A stretch of DNA of 64,000 bases from Mesocentrotus franciscanus (Eukaryota; Echinodermata; Echinoidea; Camarodonta; Strongylocentrotidae). Both the position numbers and the translations under genes were made by a program. This document shows, piece after piece, positions 1 to 11,404 of this stretch. Numbering within the stretch: position 1 is the stretch's first letter; the number at the start of each line of letters is the position of its first letter. Location of the stretch: contig CP137683.1 of assembly GCA_037976565.1 (NCBI GenBank), positions 9,758,927 to 9,822,926 on the forward strand. Direction: 5' to 3'. The notes beneath the pieces are model-generated. The model made no database searches and was not told the origin of the DNA. It was given only the letters and a program-made list of their open reading frames with translations.

Positions 1-3000
1 TCTCACATGGTGTACAAGATCAGCTAGGGTGCTGTATGCTAGTGGTCTGTAGGAACAGAAATAACTCATGTTACCTAAAATAAGTAGTTCAATATAAAAC
101 ACAAAATTTGTTTAAAATATTAATTCAGTATGTCTGTATTCATTGCTTTTCTAAGTTAAATATTAGTCATATCACAACAACATGATGTATATTATTTAAT
201 TGGCAGGTCATAAAGTGTTTTTTTTTTAATGTTACCAATTTGAAGATATTAAACTGATTTCGCCTGGCAAATGGGTATGTATTGCCCAATTAAACCTATG
301 CAACAACATTGCCAACTACTGCCACCTGATTACATAAAAATACAAGTTTCTAGTACGCAGCACATTCCTATTAGTTCATCTAAGCATTTTAATAAACAAA
401 TCACCCACTGCTTCTCACCTCAGAGATTCCTTGCTTGTCCATCCGCTACCAACCAAGACATGCTCCTCAAACAGCTTATCAATACTGGGAACAAACTCTG
501 TAAAAAAAAATCAGAAACAAAATTAAGAGTATAATCATGCCTTTATGCAGTTAAAGAAGCGAACTGACATCTACTCTGCTAAAATTTTCCCGTGGTTTTA
601 CTTCATCAAAGACATAGGGGTAGGGATGCAGATTCTTTTAATGCTAGGTCGAAGGTTAGGATAGATTTATATACAGTGATTTATTCAGGGTTGAAATTAC
701 GAATTCGGTATGAAGTGAAGGACACTGACCCCAAAACAACAGTCCATACAGCACGTGTTTATAGAGAAGCAATGAAATCATATAAACACACCTGACTTCA
801 AGATAATTCACAACATCTCTTTTGGGTAACATTGATCAAAAAGATTTAGGTTAATATTTCTCCCCACTCTTTACGTTCACATTTATTCTTAAATAGTCTT
901 TCAGACAGCATCCCAGCAGGTTTTCCACTGCTTTGGGGCTTTTCTTTTGGTCATTACTTGAATTTTCAAGCCGCTTTTGATTATTTTGCAAGTGAAATGT
1001 GCTTGATAAATAGTCTGCAACATACATACATCTAACTCTTTATTTATGCACAGTCATACCTGTATAAGCGGCCACCTCTCGATAAGGGCCATCTCACTAT
1101 AGTGGTCACCGATATGTTGTCTCCCTCGAGAAAGAAATGTGCGTTGTAGGACCTGTCTACAATGGCCAGTTTTCCTGTTTCTCTTGGGCGGTCTTTATAG
1201 AGAGGTTTGACTGTGTTTTCATGATAATGTGTCAGTGATCGGTACAAAACTCAAATAAAGGGGCAAAAGCATGACTTACTGTTCCTGAGATCGGTGCCAA
1301 GGATGTGTCTGGCTGCGATTAGAAGTTCTTTACGTAGATGGGCAACCTCGCTGGGACAGTTGCCAAACAATCCCAGCATACCTTTCACCATCTGAGGGGC
1401 ATAGGAGTTCACCAAATCCTAAAGAAATAACAAGATAGGGAGTTATGTTTTTGAGGATGTTTGTACCTGGTAATGTAGAATTGGCCTTGGTGATATCTTA
1501 ACAGTCTTTGCAAGGACCAATAATCTTCTCGGTATTTCTTCTACTTCCATGACCGAAAACAATGTTTTTGTTGTAAGTCTTCAAATTGCCTCAAAGCCTG
1601 TTCGAAACAGTTTACATCAAGTCACATTTTACATTTCAACATGACCTTATTTATTGATTTAGCACAATAAATGTTTTCATGGAAGCTAATATGACCCAAA
1701 ACAATCTTTTGTATGAAGTAGGGTACTGAAGAAAATCAAAATATTACCAACATTATCTTAACAAAAAACAAAACCCATTTGTCATCATATATAGTAAATA
1801 ATGACAAATGGGTATCGTTTAGGTTTAGAATATTATATATTCTCCCATGGAAGCTAATATGACAGAAAACAAGCTTTTGTTTGACGTAAGGTACTGACAT
1901 AAATGAAAATATTACCAACATTATCTTAACAAAAAACAATACCCATTTGTCATCATGTATAATAAATAATGACAAATGGGTATTGTTTAGGTTTATTACC
2001 TGGTATATCTTGATGATGTAGGCCAGGAATGATAAAGTCTTGATCTGAGCAGCAATGAAATCCACATACATCTCCTTGTTGAAATTAGGTGATGCTCTGC
2101 TCGTAAAAAGAAACAAAAAGAAATATCGTCATTTCACAGCATTTTTTTGTTTGCCTCCCATGTACATGTAATACAGTGTAGCATAGTGTTATATACTTCA
2201 AAAAGACCAGACACGTATGCCGTAAGTGGTATCATCTGCTAAGAGCCAGAAAAATGATTTATTTATTTTACCCTTTCAGGACAGGATTTATAATAGAGCT
2301 AAATTGATCACTTATTGTTCTCCAAATTGGCACCAATAATATTTGTCTATTATTGCTACACTGTTACAAGAACATTAAATGTCTCCGACAACAATATACA
2401 TGTACATGTACATGGGCGATAATGTTGAAAAGATGACAGATTTTGATTGAAAAACAATGATTTTGAATCTCTCAACATGTTGCCAAACATAAGATCACGA
2501 CCAAAGTATCACATCTAGGAGAGGGGGAGAGAGAGAGGGAGAGAGAGGGAGGAAGAGAGAGAAAGAAAGAAGGTTGGTTGGTTGCTTTGTTTTACCTGGC
2601 TGCTAAGAAAGCATGTGTATGCTTGTAAGTAAGCAACCAGGGGACAGAGGTCTTTAAAGTAAATCCTCTCTGAGGGACTTGGTAATGAGGATTAATGCCT
2701 TATCAAACAGCACTAGCGCACAGATGTGCTTTTGAACTCCCAGTAACGAAACCACTGCTCTACCACTGAGCCATTGTAAAGGAAAGAAATAAAGAGAGAG
2801 GGGAGAGAGTTGGTTTAACACTGACTACCTTATCACTGGATATCATCTTACCTTGCTTGTTGGGTGGGTTGTAACCCAATCGTATTCATGACTAGAGGTA
2901 TGAAGTCTGCTACGACATTGTGTACATTCTGCTTGTAAAGCTGATACATGAGTACCACAATGATGGGATACTCGGCCAACACTTTCAGGGAGTTCACCCC

Positions 3001-6000
3001 TTTGGGTAAGATGGTTTGCTGAAGATCAAAACAAATAAAACAACATTATGTTTAAACTAGATGGAACTTCAACTGCGCGCAGTCGAAATTGATGCCTCCG
3101 CCATAGAGCAATTTAAAAAACCAAAATGGAAGCAATTTTTAAAATTCAAGTTTGATTGTAATCCATCTGTTGGTTCTAATGATAACGCGATCACAAGCTA
3201 TTTTGAGATACATAATGAGCCCTGTGACCTTTGACCTCGTGACCCCAAATCTAATCAGTTCATTGACTCTGCAAGATACATACATGACCCAAGTTTGGCG
3301 GTAATCCATCAATCGGTTCTTGAGATAACGTGATCACAAGCTATTTTGCATACATAATGAGCCCTGTGACCTTAGACCTTTGACCTCGTGACCCCAAAAT
3401 CTAATCAGTTCATTAGCTCTGCAAGATACATACATGACCCAAGTTTGGCGGTAATCCATCAATCGGTTCTTGAGATAACGTGATCACGAGCTATTTTTGC
3501 ATACATAATGAGCCCTGTGACCTTTGACCTCGTGACCCCAAAATCTAATCAGTTCATTAGCTCTGCAAGATACATACATGACCCAAGTTTGGCGGTAATC
3601 CATCAATCGGTTCTTGAGATAACGCGATCACGAGCTATTTTTGCATACATAATGAGCCCTGTGACCTTTGACCTTGGACCTCGTGACCCCAAAATCTAAT
3701 CAGTTCATTAGCTCTGCAAGATACATACATGACCCAAGTTTGGCGGTAATCCATCAATCGGTTCTTGAGATAACGCGATCACGAGCTATTTTTGCATACA
3801 TAATGAGCCCTGTGACCTTTGACCTCGTGACCCCAAAATCTAATCAGTTCATTAGCTCTGCAAGATACATACATGACCCAAGTTTGGCGGTAATCCATCA
3901 ATCGGTTCTTGAGATAACGCGATCACAAGCTATTTTTGCATACATAATGGGCCCTGTGACCTTTGACCTTGGACCTCGTGACCCCAAAATCTAATCACTT
4001 CATTAGCTCTGCAAGATACATACATGACCCGAGTTTGGCGGTAATCCATCAATTGGTTCTTGAGATAACGCGATCACGAGCTATTTTTGCATACATAATG
4101 GGCCCTGTGACCTTTGACCTTGGACCTCGTGACCCCAAAATCTATTCACTTCATTAGCTCTGCAAGATACATACATGACCCCAGTTTGGCGGTAATCCAT
4201 CAATTGGTTCTTGAGATAACGCGATCACGAGAACGGGACGTACGTACGTACGTACGGACGGACGGACAACCAGAAAACATAATGCCTCCGGCTACGTTGT
4301 AGCGGAGGCATAAAAATTGACTATTGATAGTGAAAATGCCGAATCTCAGAAAAACAGACTGGCCATCATTCCTTTCAATGCATTGCCCCATTTCTCTTGA
4401 ACATACTTCCTTAAATATTTTGAGACATAGGTATTCAGTTAATTACTTCTAAAACATATCTCTAAACATTATGCCTGTATACCTCCACCTTTCTACATAA
4501 TCAGTTCATAGAATAAAGGACCCTTCCTTGTATTACAGTCAAACCTGTCTATAGCGACCGCCCAAGGGAAACACAAAAAGTGGTCTTTGTAGACAGGTTC
4601 CTTTAGTACATGTTTCAATGAGAAACCATTTTCAAGGGAAACAAAAAATGTGGTCTTTGTAGACAGGTGGTCACTAAAGCAGGTTTGACTGTATAAGCAA
4701 AATATGCAATATAGTAATATCATTTTTTGTTAAAGTACAGATATCTCCTAATGAGATGTGTAAAAAAAAAATTAAAAATGAGCATCTGTAATACACTACA
4801 GGACTTTGTCAGGAACTTTAACAAAAAAAACTGCAAAACCCATATCATTTCATCACATCAGTATCTGAATTAATGACCGATATACGTAAAATCTATGCAA
4901 TCATGAAAGCACTTAAGCAAATTTTGGAAAAGTGCAATTTCATTTTTACTTCTTCATAAACTAGAGTGACTTTGTAATTCCCTTACTTTATAAAGACAGA
5001 TTATTTGATCTGGCATACCTGAACTTTCTGTCCATCGGCTTGTTGTATGGTGATGATCGTTTGGCAGGAGAAACCAGCCTTATCAACAAAGAGCTGAATG
5101 TTCATTGGGTCTGGAGCAGGCGTACCGGGTATCACATCTAGAAAGTAGGTTTTCTGAAGAAGGAAAAATTGAAATCATTGTTAACCCATAAATGTCTGAT
5201 TTCTCTCATTCTCTAGACTCAACATAAATGTAAGGAAACAGCGAATTTCTGTAGCCAATGGGAGAATATAAGACATACAAGACATTTATTATAATGGACT
5301 ACAGTTCAATCTGCTTGGTTGCAGGTAATAACAATAACTTTTTACAAAACTTACAACCATTAGTATCAATGACTATTTAAGTCAGTAATTTGTTACTACA
5401 ACATCAGTATCACAGGTATTCAATTCAGCAGATTTTCCAGCGACACTTCATTCAATGTGCATCCTGAAAAGGATCTGATTTAGAGGGTCAGCATCTTTGT
5501 TCACTGGAATTAGAAGTTTTGATGGTGGTTCAAATGGTCCTATGATGAAATACAGATTGTTGGTTTGTTTAGTGAAACCTATATATGTGGTTACATGTAT
5601 TTGCTTACCATGTTCACTTGAATGTCCTTGTACACAGACTTGACAAACTGCAAAAAGTGTTGCACCTGTAAAATAATATTTAACAAAATAAATAAATAAA
5701 CAGGTAGTATATAATTGATATGACAGGTAATATAATTTACCTTTTCTTGTCATAATTAAAATATGATAACATTTCATAAGCAATCCTTTCTGTCCCCTCC
5801 TCTTCTTCTCCTCCTCCTCCTCCTCCTCCTCCTCCTCCTCCTCCTCCTCCTCCTCCCTCCCTCCCCTCCCCTCTCCCCCCTCCCCTCCCCCTCCCCTCCC
5901 TCCTCCCCTCCCCTCCCCTCCCCTCTCCCCTCCCCTCCCTTCCTCCCCTCCCCTTCCCCTCCTCCTCCTCCTCCTCCTCCTCCTCCTCCTCCTCCTCCTC

Positions 6001-9000
6001 CTCCTCCTCCTTCTTCTTCTCCTTCTCGTTCACTTTTTTCTAATATTCTTTTGCTTTCCTCTTTTTCCTTTACTGATCATTTTTCACCTATCACTTACTT
6101 CTGGTTGCATGGTTGGTCTGTAGTACTTGTGAAGCTCAATGATGATCTTAAGACAAACCAAGACATTCTCTTCATTCTCTGCTTCAAGGAGAATGAACAT
6201 CAACTCTAGGATCTGCCTCACAAACGTTCTCAGCTGTTCATTGGTTGGCATACGATGCAGCAACTCCAGCAGAAGTTTCCGCAGGTGCTATCAAAAATGA
6301 AGTAAATAATTTTTTTCTTAGCAATCATACCACATATAGCTCTTGATGAATTAAAAACCATGATATGAAAATGAGCAAATACATTTTCTACCTAATGAAG
6401 AGAAAAATAGAAGATGATAAATTCATATGTTTAGGTAAAGAAGTAATATTGAATCAACAATGGTTGAAACATTGTACAACAAAAACAAATCATTTCTTAC
6501 AGTTTGTTTTACAGGCTGACATTCAGAACTTTCGGTTCCAAACTACAAAGTTGTTGTGAACCATAATAATGTGGTAGGCACTTTTGAGGTGACTTTGAAG
6601 TGAGCAGAAGTAAATTCACAGTAAAGGTCACGATTTCTACGGCTCGCAAAGAGTCTAGCTAGCACACATGGTAACCGGTAGGGTTAGTAATAGGGTTATA
6701 ATAATCATGCAAACCCACCTTTCATCAACCGATCGTTAGCTCAATCGGTATGGACAGGGTAATAGAACGTTGTAGCTAAGGGTTCGAATCTCAGTGTTTT
6801 TTCAATTCCATTTTTGCCTTTATAAATAGTGAGGCAAAACAATAAATAATCAAAGTCTTAATTGTCCGTGAGGTAGGCACAGCTAGCTAGTCTCTTCGCG
6901 AGCCGTAAAAATTGTGACCTTTACTGTGAATTCAATTCCGCTCACGTCAAAGTCACCTCAAAAGTGCCTACCTAATAATGTAGGCAAATTCTCATTTTCT
7001 TTTCTTTTTTTTTCTCTTTAAATGTATAGACTTTTTGAACCACTCTAGCTTAAAGATCTTTTGACTAGTATACAGACTCCAATGTAAATAAGCAAATTAT
7101 AACTGCACACTTTGCTTCCATTTTTATTACAATTAAAATATCAGTTAAATTCCAAATTGTGTGAGACCAAGATGCCTGTGAAAATTACATACCTGGAGAG
7201 GGCAATAAATGGAGGTTTCTCATCTTTAAGAAATATCAAGCAGTGTGGGATAGCGCCATCTCTTGATCTCTAACTTCCTAACCATGGATCAAATACTACA
7301 CTATCTGAACTTATAACTATCAGGCAACCATCCTGCTACTTCCTTCGCTCCCTATCAAGGCATCACGCTGAACCACCCATCGCCCAAGATGCTACCCACA
7401 CTTGGTGATAGAGCCCTCACAACTGCTGCTCCCAAACTGTGGAATAACCTACCGATATCTCTTCGTAACCAACAATCTGTCAATGCCTTCAAAAATTATC
7501 TGAACTCACCTCTTTATTATACCTGTAAAGTGCATTTGAACATGTATATGCGCTATATAAATACATTATTATTATTATTACACATCAGATAATTACCCTA
7601 ACCATAACCCAAAACCTAACCTATATATTTTGACAAGATACAGCCCAGAGCACATGTTCGGGTCATTGAATAGCAAGATGGATATGTAGAGACTTACCTG
7701 TAGAGGGGACTCAGCAATGAACTGAGGTTTTTCATCTTTAAGAACTCTCAAGAAGTGTGGAATAGCCGTCTCTAGGAAGCTATGGTACTGCGATGATGAG
7801 ATGATAACCTGAAGAAGAAAAAAAACAACAAATAATTGGTCAAACTTCAAACTGCAAAAACAATACTATATAGACAAGTTTGAATTTGAAATAGTTGTTA
7901 AAAATGACTGAAAACTTTTTTAGAAGCATCATGAATAATTCAGTCATCCATTTTGTGGGCGTATACAATAGATACAGATACGAAAGCTACTAAATAATGA
8001 CAGTAACACTCACAATAAGAAGTATTACATGTATATGGGACAGAAACCTTAACATCTCCAGTCAAGCATTAATACCATTAACAAAGCTCTACTAGCTGGA
8101 AGAGGTTTGATATACAACTTAGAGTACATTATCTGATCAGGACCTATTGATTCAATACAATACCTAAGAATTATTAATTCAAAGGTTTGATAACATCTGA
8201 TCTGGTGTAGTTAGATGACAAACATCACGCAATACAAAATACACATGATCAGATGTTCAACCAGACGGCACTGACGCCCTTATTGTAAAATCAGTTATCC
8301 GTGATGCAATTATTGAAATACAGAGAACACTGATTATTGTCTGAAAAAATAGAACACAGTAAATACGCCTCAAAATTTTCACTGATCTCCTGTGCAGCTT
8401 TCAACCTGGTTTCATCAGCTGATTTGAAGAAAAAAATAGTCCATGAAGAAATAACAACAATTAGAACTCTTCAACACACCTCATCACAAGAAGAAAAATA
8501 TTGTGGTCATTAATTGCAGTCAGATCTTTTCAGCTATTAAGAACATGCCAAGTATTCATAAAGAACTCCATTGGTCTGTGCCTATATATCAAAACTTGAT
8601 TGTTCCTATAAGGAAAATAATTAAAGAACAATCAAGTCTTAATATGGCTTATGACATTGGAGATACTTCATCACCTGGTTCTCCTCGTATGTGTGTCATC
8701 ATCCTGCAATCATTATTATTTTTGTGTCTGCACATGAAATTGAATTATAACAGCCACACTTTTCGATACTTGAACACATTGATTATTGTAGTTATAAAAT
8801 TGTAAGAATACACATTTGAGTAAGATAAGCTGGAAAACAAGAAAAGTTCAGATCTAAGATGGACAGATTTCCATCATTTATGATCTTTGTAAACTTAAAG
8901 GTAGTGCTGTAGCCGAACCGCCGAACCGAACGGAAGTTCGCCGAACATGGCACTTCCGAACCGAGCCGAACCGAACCGAACGCAAAGGCCTGGTTCGGAT

Positions 9001-10682
9001 GTTCGGCAGAAAATTTTTAACGTTTTTGCAGGCTAATTAACTTGTCATTTTATACCTAATTTTCATGTCATGATTGCTCATTCTATATTTACTTTTTCCC
9101 ATTTTCCTCCTTTGTGATTCATGCCTCTCCAGTCGTGGGCGCGACTTCACTGACGCCATTTAAATCCCAAATCCTGACCTCTGCAACGTCGCGATCGCAA
9201 GCTATAAACAAGCTAGAATACACGTGCCTATTAGGCACTGATCAAAACAAGTTTGGCTCAAACCCAAACAATAAAAAAAATTAAAAAATTAATTGTAATC
9301 ATATAGAACAAATTTTACCATCTAAATAAGGAAATAAATACATATTATAGTATTCCAATTTATTTATTCAGGAAAATTAGTAATTTTATTATTTACCCCA
9401 TTAAAAATAAACATTTATAATAACGGCAATTGAACGAGCCTGGGCTGCTATCTCTGTGTATTATAACGTATACATCGGTAAATTCAAGATGGCACCTTTC
9501 ATGACTCGTAACATTAGACAACAACCGTCTCAGCAAATCTTTAAAAAATATCATTTATTTTCAAATTGAAAACATGATTCTTGTAACACTGCAAATAAAA
9601 TATGATTGAAAACGGAAATATGAATGTAAGTACTAAAATAGTTACGTTTAAAGCAGTTTTTTAATGTGAAATACGTGCCGGTCGGAAGCAGAGTTTTTCA
9701 TCAGGAGTGGGGCAGAAGTCCTACGTGCTGGTCGGGCCCGCCCGGCCCGCCCACCCAGCGCCGACCACCGTAGCTATTAGGCTGCTTGCTATTATATTAC
9801 CGAACCCCGAACCGAACCAAGTTCGGGTAAAACATTGCCGAACTCTGCCGAACCGAACCGAACCCGAACATGGCGCCTGACTTACAGCACTACTTAAAGG
9901 GCAATCCAACCCTTCTAATAAGTTCATTTGAATGAAAGCAGAAAAATCTGAGAAACAGAATGGCGAAAGTTTGAAATAAATCGGACCAATATTAAGAAAG
10001 TTCTGAGTGTTTGAAATATGACATCACTACAGCTGTGCGAATCTCAAATCGGCAATTTTGTAAGTGGATTGTGACGTAGTGACGGATTACTCTCCTTTTG
10101 TTGCGCACAAAATATCACTTATTTCTGTTTTTCTTCCAAGTGCCTTCACCTCGGGTACTACTCAAAATATATCATGGAGAGTACATTATTACAGGTCCTC
10201 TAAAAAGAAAAGACCATCCCGAGTCATACATTTATGAAAAGTTGAAATTTTAGTCCTTTTGTGTATTGGAGCAAATGGGAAAGCTGTCCACCACTACATC
10301 ACATAGACATTATCAATTCAGCCAATTTGAAGAGCCCATACCTATAGTAATTGCAACTTTCAAAAATTTGTTACTTTCTAATTTTTTGTCTGATTTCATT
10401 CAAACTTTCATCAGTATGCTTCTCTGATTTTTCTGCTTTATTCTAGACAAGTTTGCTATCAAGGTTGGATGTCCCTTTAAGTCGTTAAGCATCCAGACAT
10501 ACAATCCACCACCTGCCAAATACTAGAGGAAACAACTCACAGTTACATTGATCAAGACAGGTTTGAATGAAGACGGGATAAGTGGAATACTTACATGATC
10601 TTGAGTCTGCAAGGACAGTGACATTGTTGCGATATTTATTCATTACTGAGGTTGGGTCTGACGATCCTGTAGGCACTGGCAT
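1..10682 (-). CDS. TRRAP: TRRAP, N-terminal part (11 coding exons, continues beyond left edge)
   Basis: TRRAP is the giant PIKK-family pseudokinase that scaffolds the SAGA and TIP60/NuA4 histone acetyltransferase complexes in the nucleus. Only the N-terminal HEAT-repeat region, about 386 of some 3,800 residues, lies here. Coding exons in order of transcription: 10595-10682, 8369-8418, 7698-7808, 6099-6287, 5609-5665, 5019-5153, 2852-3018, 2000-2096, 1280-1418, 419-497 and 1-46. All join in frame. Recognisable family stretches are ENEENVLVCLKIIIELHK (exon 4), SLKVLAEYPIIVVLMYQLYK (exon 7), DFIAAQIKTLSFLAYIIKIY (exon 8), HLRKELLIAARHIL (exon 9) and RPLAYSTLADLVHHVR (exon 11). The start ATG at 10680-10682 gives MPVPTGSSDPTSVMNKYRNN, which aligns with the vertebrate N-terminus; an upstream ATG pair stops after a few codons. 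Splice sites are canonical except the exon 2 donor, which reads GC. Identification is by recalled family similarity, not by a search. Confidence 0.95.
1050..1214. mobile_element. MITE, ACAGTCAAACC family (copy 1, diverged)
   Basis: It starts ACAGTCATACCTG and ends AGGTTTGACTGTG, an imperfect terminal inverted repeat shared with 4535-4692, 26961-27137 and 57523-57717. The inside has the GGTCTTT/TATAGAG motifs typical of the family. It sits in a TRRAP intron. The superfamily is uncertain. Confidence 0.7.
1676..2000. repeat. Tandem duplication, two units of about 165 bp
   Basis: Two copies begin CATGGAAGCTAATATGAC (about 1678 and 1846). Each contains an inverted repeat, ACCCATTTGTCAT paired with ATGACAAATGGGT. 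The second copy ends a few bases before the donor of the TRRAP exon at 2000-2096, so the intron 5' end is repeat-derived. Confidence 0.85.
2518..2571. repeat. GA-rich simple repeat
   Basis: Polypurine AGAGAGGGAGAGAG tract in a TRRAP intron, directly before a SINE. Confidence 0.9.
2583..2777 (-). mobile_element. tRNA-headed SINE (copy 1)
   Basis: Read on the minus strand it starts CAATGGCTCAGTGGTAGAGC (A box), then has a diverged B-box region, a body with GGTAATGAGGATTAATGCC on the plus strand and a GTTT/GGTT-rich tail. The same element occurs at 25112-25321 and 35455-35655. Confidence 0.85.
3092..4311. mobile_element. Non-autonomous element with internal ~145-bp satellite
   Basis: The ends are inverted copies of ATGCCTCCGC (3092-3101 and 4302-4311). 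Between them lie about seven tandem units of roughly 145-150 bp, starting near each TGAGCCCTGTGACC or TGGGCCCTGTGACC. Most units contain TGACCTTTGACCT. The right end has an ACGT/GGAC microsatellite (about 4237-4266) and a terminal hairpin, ATGCCTCCG to GCGGAGGCAT. Open frames across it are repeat translations. There is no transposase. Confidence 0.8.
4535..4692. mobile_element. MITE, ACAGTCAAACC family (copy 2)
   Basis: The ends ACAGTCAAACCTGTCTA and CAGGTTTGACTGT are inverted. The interior has two direct copies of GTGGTCTTTGTAGACAGGT. It is flanked by TTA/TAT, consistent with a TA target. It lies in the TRRAP intron before exon 6 of this window's numbering is spliced to exon 7. Confidence 0.8.
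5810..6025. repeat. TCC/CCT polypyrimidine tract
   Basis: More than 200 bases of almost pure pyrimidine, TCC repeats flanking a CCCCT-rich core, ending about 75 bases from the donor of the TRRAP exon at 6099-6287. Poly-Leu/Pro and poly-Glu/Gly frames across it are artefacts. Confidence 0.95.
6572..6972. mobile_element. hAT-like foldback MITE with ~90-bp inverted arms and tRNA-like core
   Basis: The outer ends GGTAGGCACTTTTGAGGTGA and its inverse at 6954-6972 continue as near-identical arms for about 90 bases each. Perfect 8-bp duplications, TAATAATG, flank it at 6564-6571 and 6973-6980, the size made by hAT transposases. The centre holds an A-box-like TAGCTCAATCGG and a B-box-like GGTTCGAATCT about 45 bases apart, resembling a tRNA gene. 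There is no coding capacity. It lies in a TRRAP intron. Confidence 0.85.
7191..7265 (-). pseudogene. Decayed copy of TRRAP coding exon 3
   Basis: This intronic segment matches the real exon at 7698-7808 over most of its 3' half, including the donor side (exon end followed by GTATGT). The minus frame reads AIPHCLIFLKDEKPPFIA against AIPHFLRVLKDEKPQFIA in the real exon. A several-base deletion near the donor and loss of the 5' half and acceptor make it non-functional. It lies downstream of the real exon in transcription order, next to a LINE tail. Confidence 0.75.
7300..7580 (+). mobile_element. LINE 3' remnant (C-terminus of reverse transcriptase ORF plus tail)
   Basis: The frame from 7389 reads LGDRALTTAAPKLWNNLP, the hallmark C-terminal motif of non-LTR retrotransposon ORF2 (usual form GDRAFSVAAPKLWNSLP). 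The 3' part ends in a GCGCTATATAAATAC block and an ATT repeat. No upstream reverse transcriptase or endonuclease domain is present, so this is a 5'-truncated copy in antisense to TRRAP. Confidence 0.85.
8895..9897. mobile_element. TTAA-flanked DNA element with CCGAAC repeats
   Basis: The element is bounded by TTAA. The left end GTAGTGCTGTA and right end TACAGCACTAC are inverted. Both subterminal regions carry clusters of CCGAACCGAAC. About 1 kb, no transposase frame. The right TTAA is also the left TTAA of the next element. It lies in the first TRRAP coding intron. The TTAA target points to a piggyBac-like mobiliser, by inference. Confidence 0.75.
9894..10480. mobile_element. TTAA-flanked MITE, GGGCAATCCAACC family (long copy)
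   Basis: Left end TTAAAGGGCAATCCAACCC, right end GGTTGGATGTCCCTTTAA, imperfectly inverted. A shorter copy with the same ends and matching inner blocks (GTGTGAAATAAATCTGATC-like, CTTTGAAATATG) is at 38752-38954. The right end is about 115 bases from the first TRRAP coding exon. Confidence 0.8.
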
Positions 10683-10716
10683 TCTTCTTCATCTGATCTC
10701 TTTCAACATCATGGAC
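10683..10716 (-). other. TRRAP: TRRAP 5' UTR portion of the first coding exon
   Basis: The minus strand reads a pyrimidine-poor acceptor TTTGTAG directly before 10716, then 34 bases of leader to the ATG. The leader has an ATGATG followed in frame by a stop, so it cannot extend the protein. At least one more untranslated 5' exon must lie to the right; I could not locate it. Confidence 0.6.
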
Positions 10717-11213
10717 CTACAAACATAATCACCGTATATCATAATTTAAGATTTTTTTTTTTTAAGCTTTCCACTTATGGGCTGATCAAAAGGGTCCACA
10801 AAAATGAGGACAACCTCATATAAGGAGACGCGTGTATATTGGTTTCAGCAACGCTTTAAGTACTGTACGCGCCTATTTACACTAATCACTATTGTTGTAC
10901 AGGCAGTATCCAATTGGCAACGCGAAATCATCCTTTTTCGCTCACCGGATCGTTACTTGCTTTTCCCGCCATGGACATTTTTAATTTATAATGGCAGAGG
11001 TCAGCATCTTTGTCATGTAAATCGCATGTCAGTGCATTATCATCATGCAGGAACAAGTGCACGTGGAAGGTAAGGAAAGGTCCATCACTCCAGTCATAAA
11101 CTTCCACATTTTGAGTTAAGTTCTTGTCCAATTTCAAAGTGTGCTGCATGAGCACTGCAACTGCAAGAAGACTCCTCTAGCAAATTTTAACAGCATTTGC
11201 GGACTCATTTGTT

Positions 11214-11404
11214 GGACTCTTCCATTCAATAGTAGACTATTTGGTCGATAGTCGTTGGTTTCAATGTCTAATATTTGTCAGGCTGTTGGTCGATGGTCGT
11301 TGGACTCTTCCATTCAGTAGTAACTATAGTATTTGGTCGATGGTCGTTGGTAGTTGGCTTCTAATTCTTAGTTAGATTTCTAATATTTGTCAGACTGTTG
11401 GTCC
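11214..11404. repeat. Diverged local duplication
   Basis: CTCTTCCATTCA followed by TTGGTCGATGGTCGTTGG occurs twice (a third, partial copy ends GACTGTTGGTCC), with TCTAATATTTGTCAG blocks between. Unit length is about 100 bases. No function seen. Confidence 0.7.

Noticed and set aside
3508..4302. Chain of plus-strand frames repeating ITRSRAIFAYI-type peptide
   Set aside because: They are translations of the ~145-bp satellite; frames break at each unit junction and no start context or splice signals exist.
5737..6209. Leu/Pro-rich plus frame and Glu/Gly-rich minus frame
   Set aside because: Both are translations of the TCC polypyrimidine tract in a TRRAP intron.
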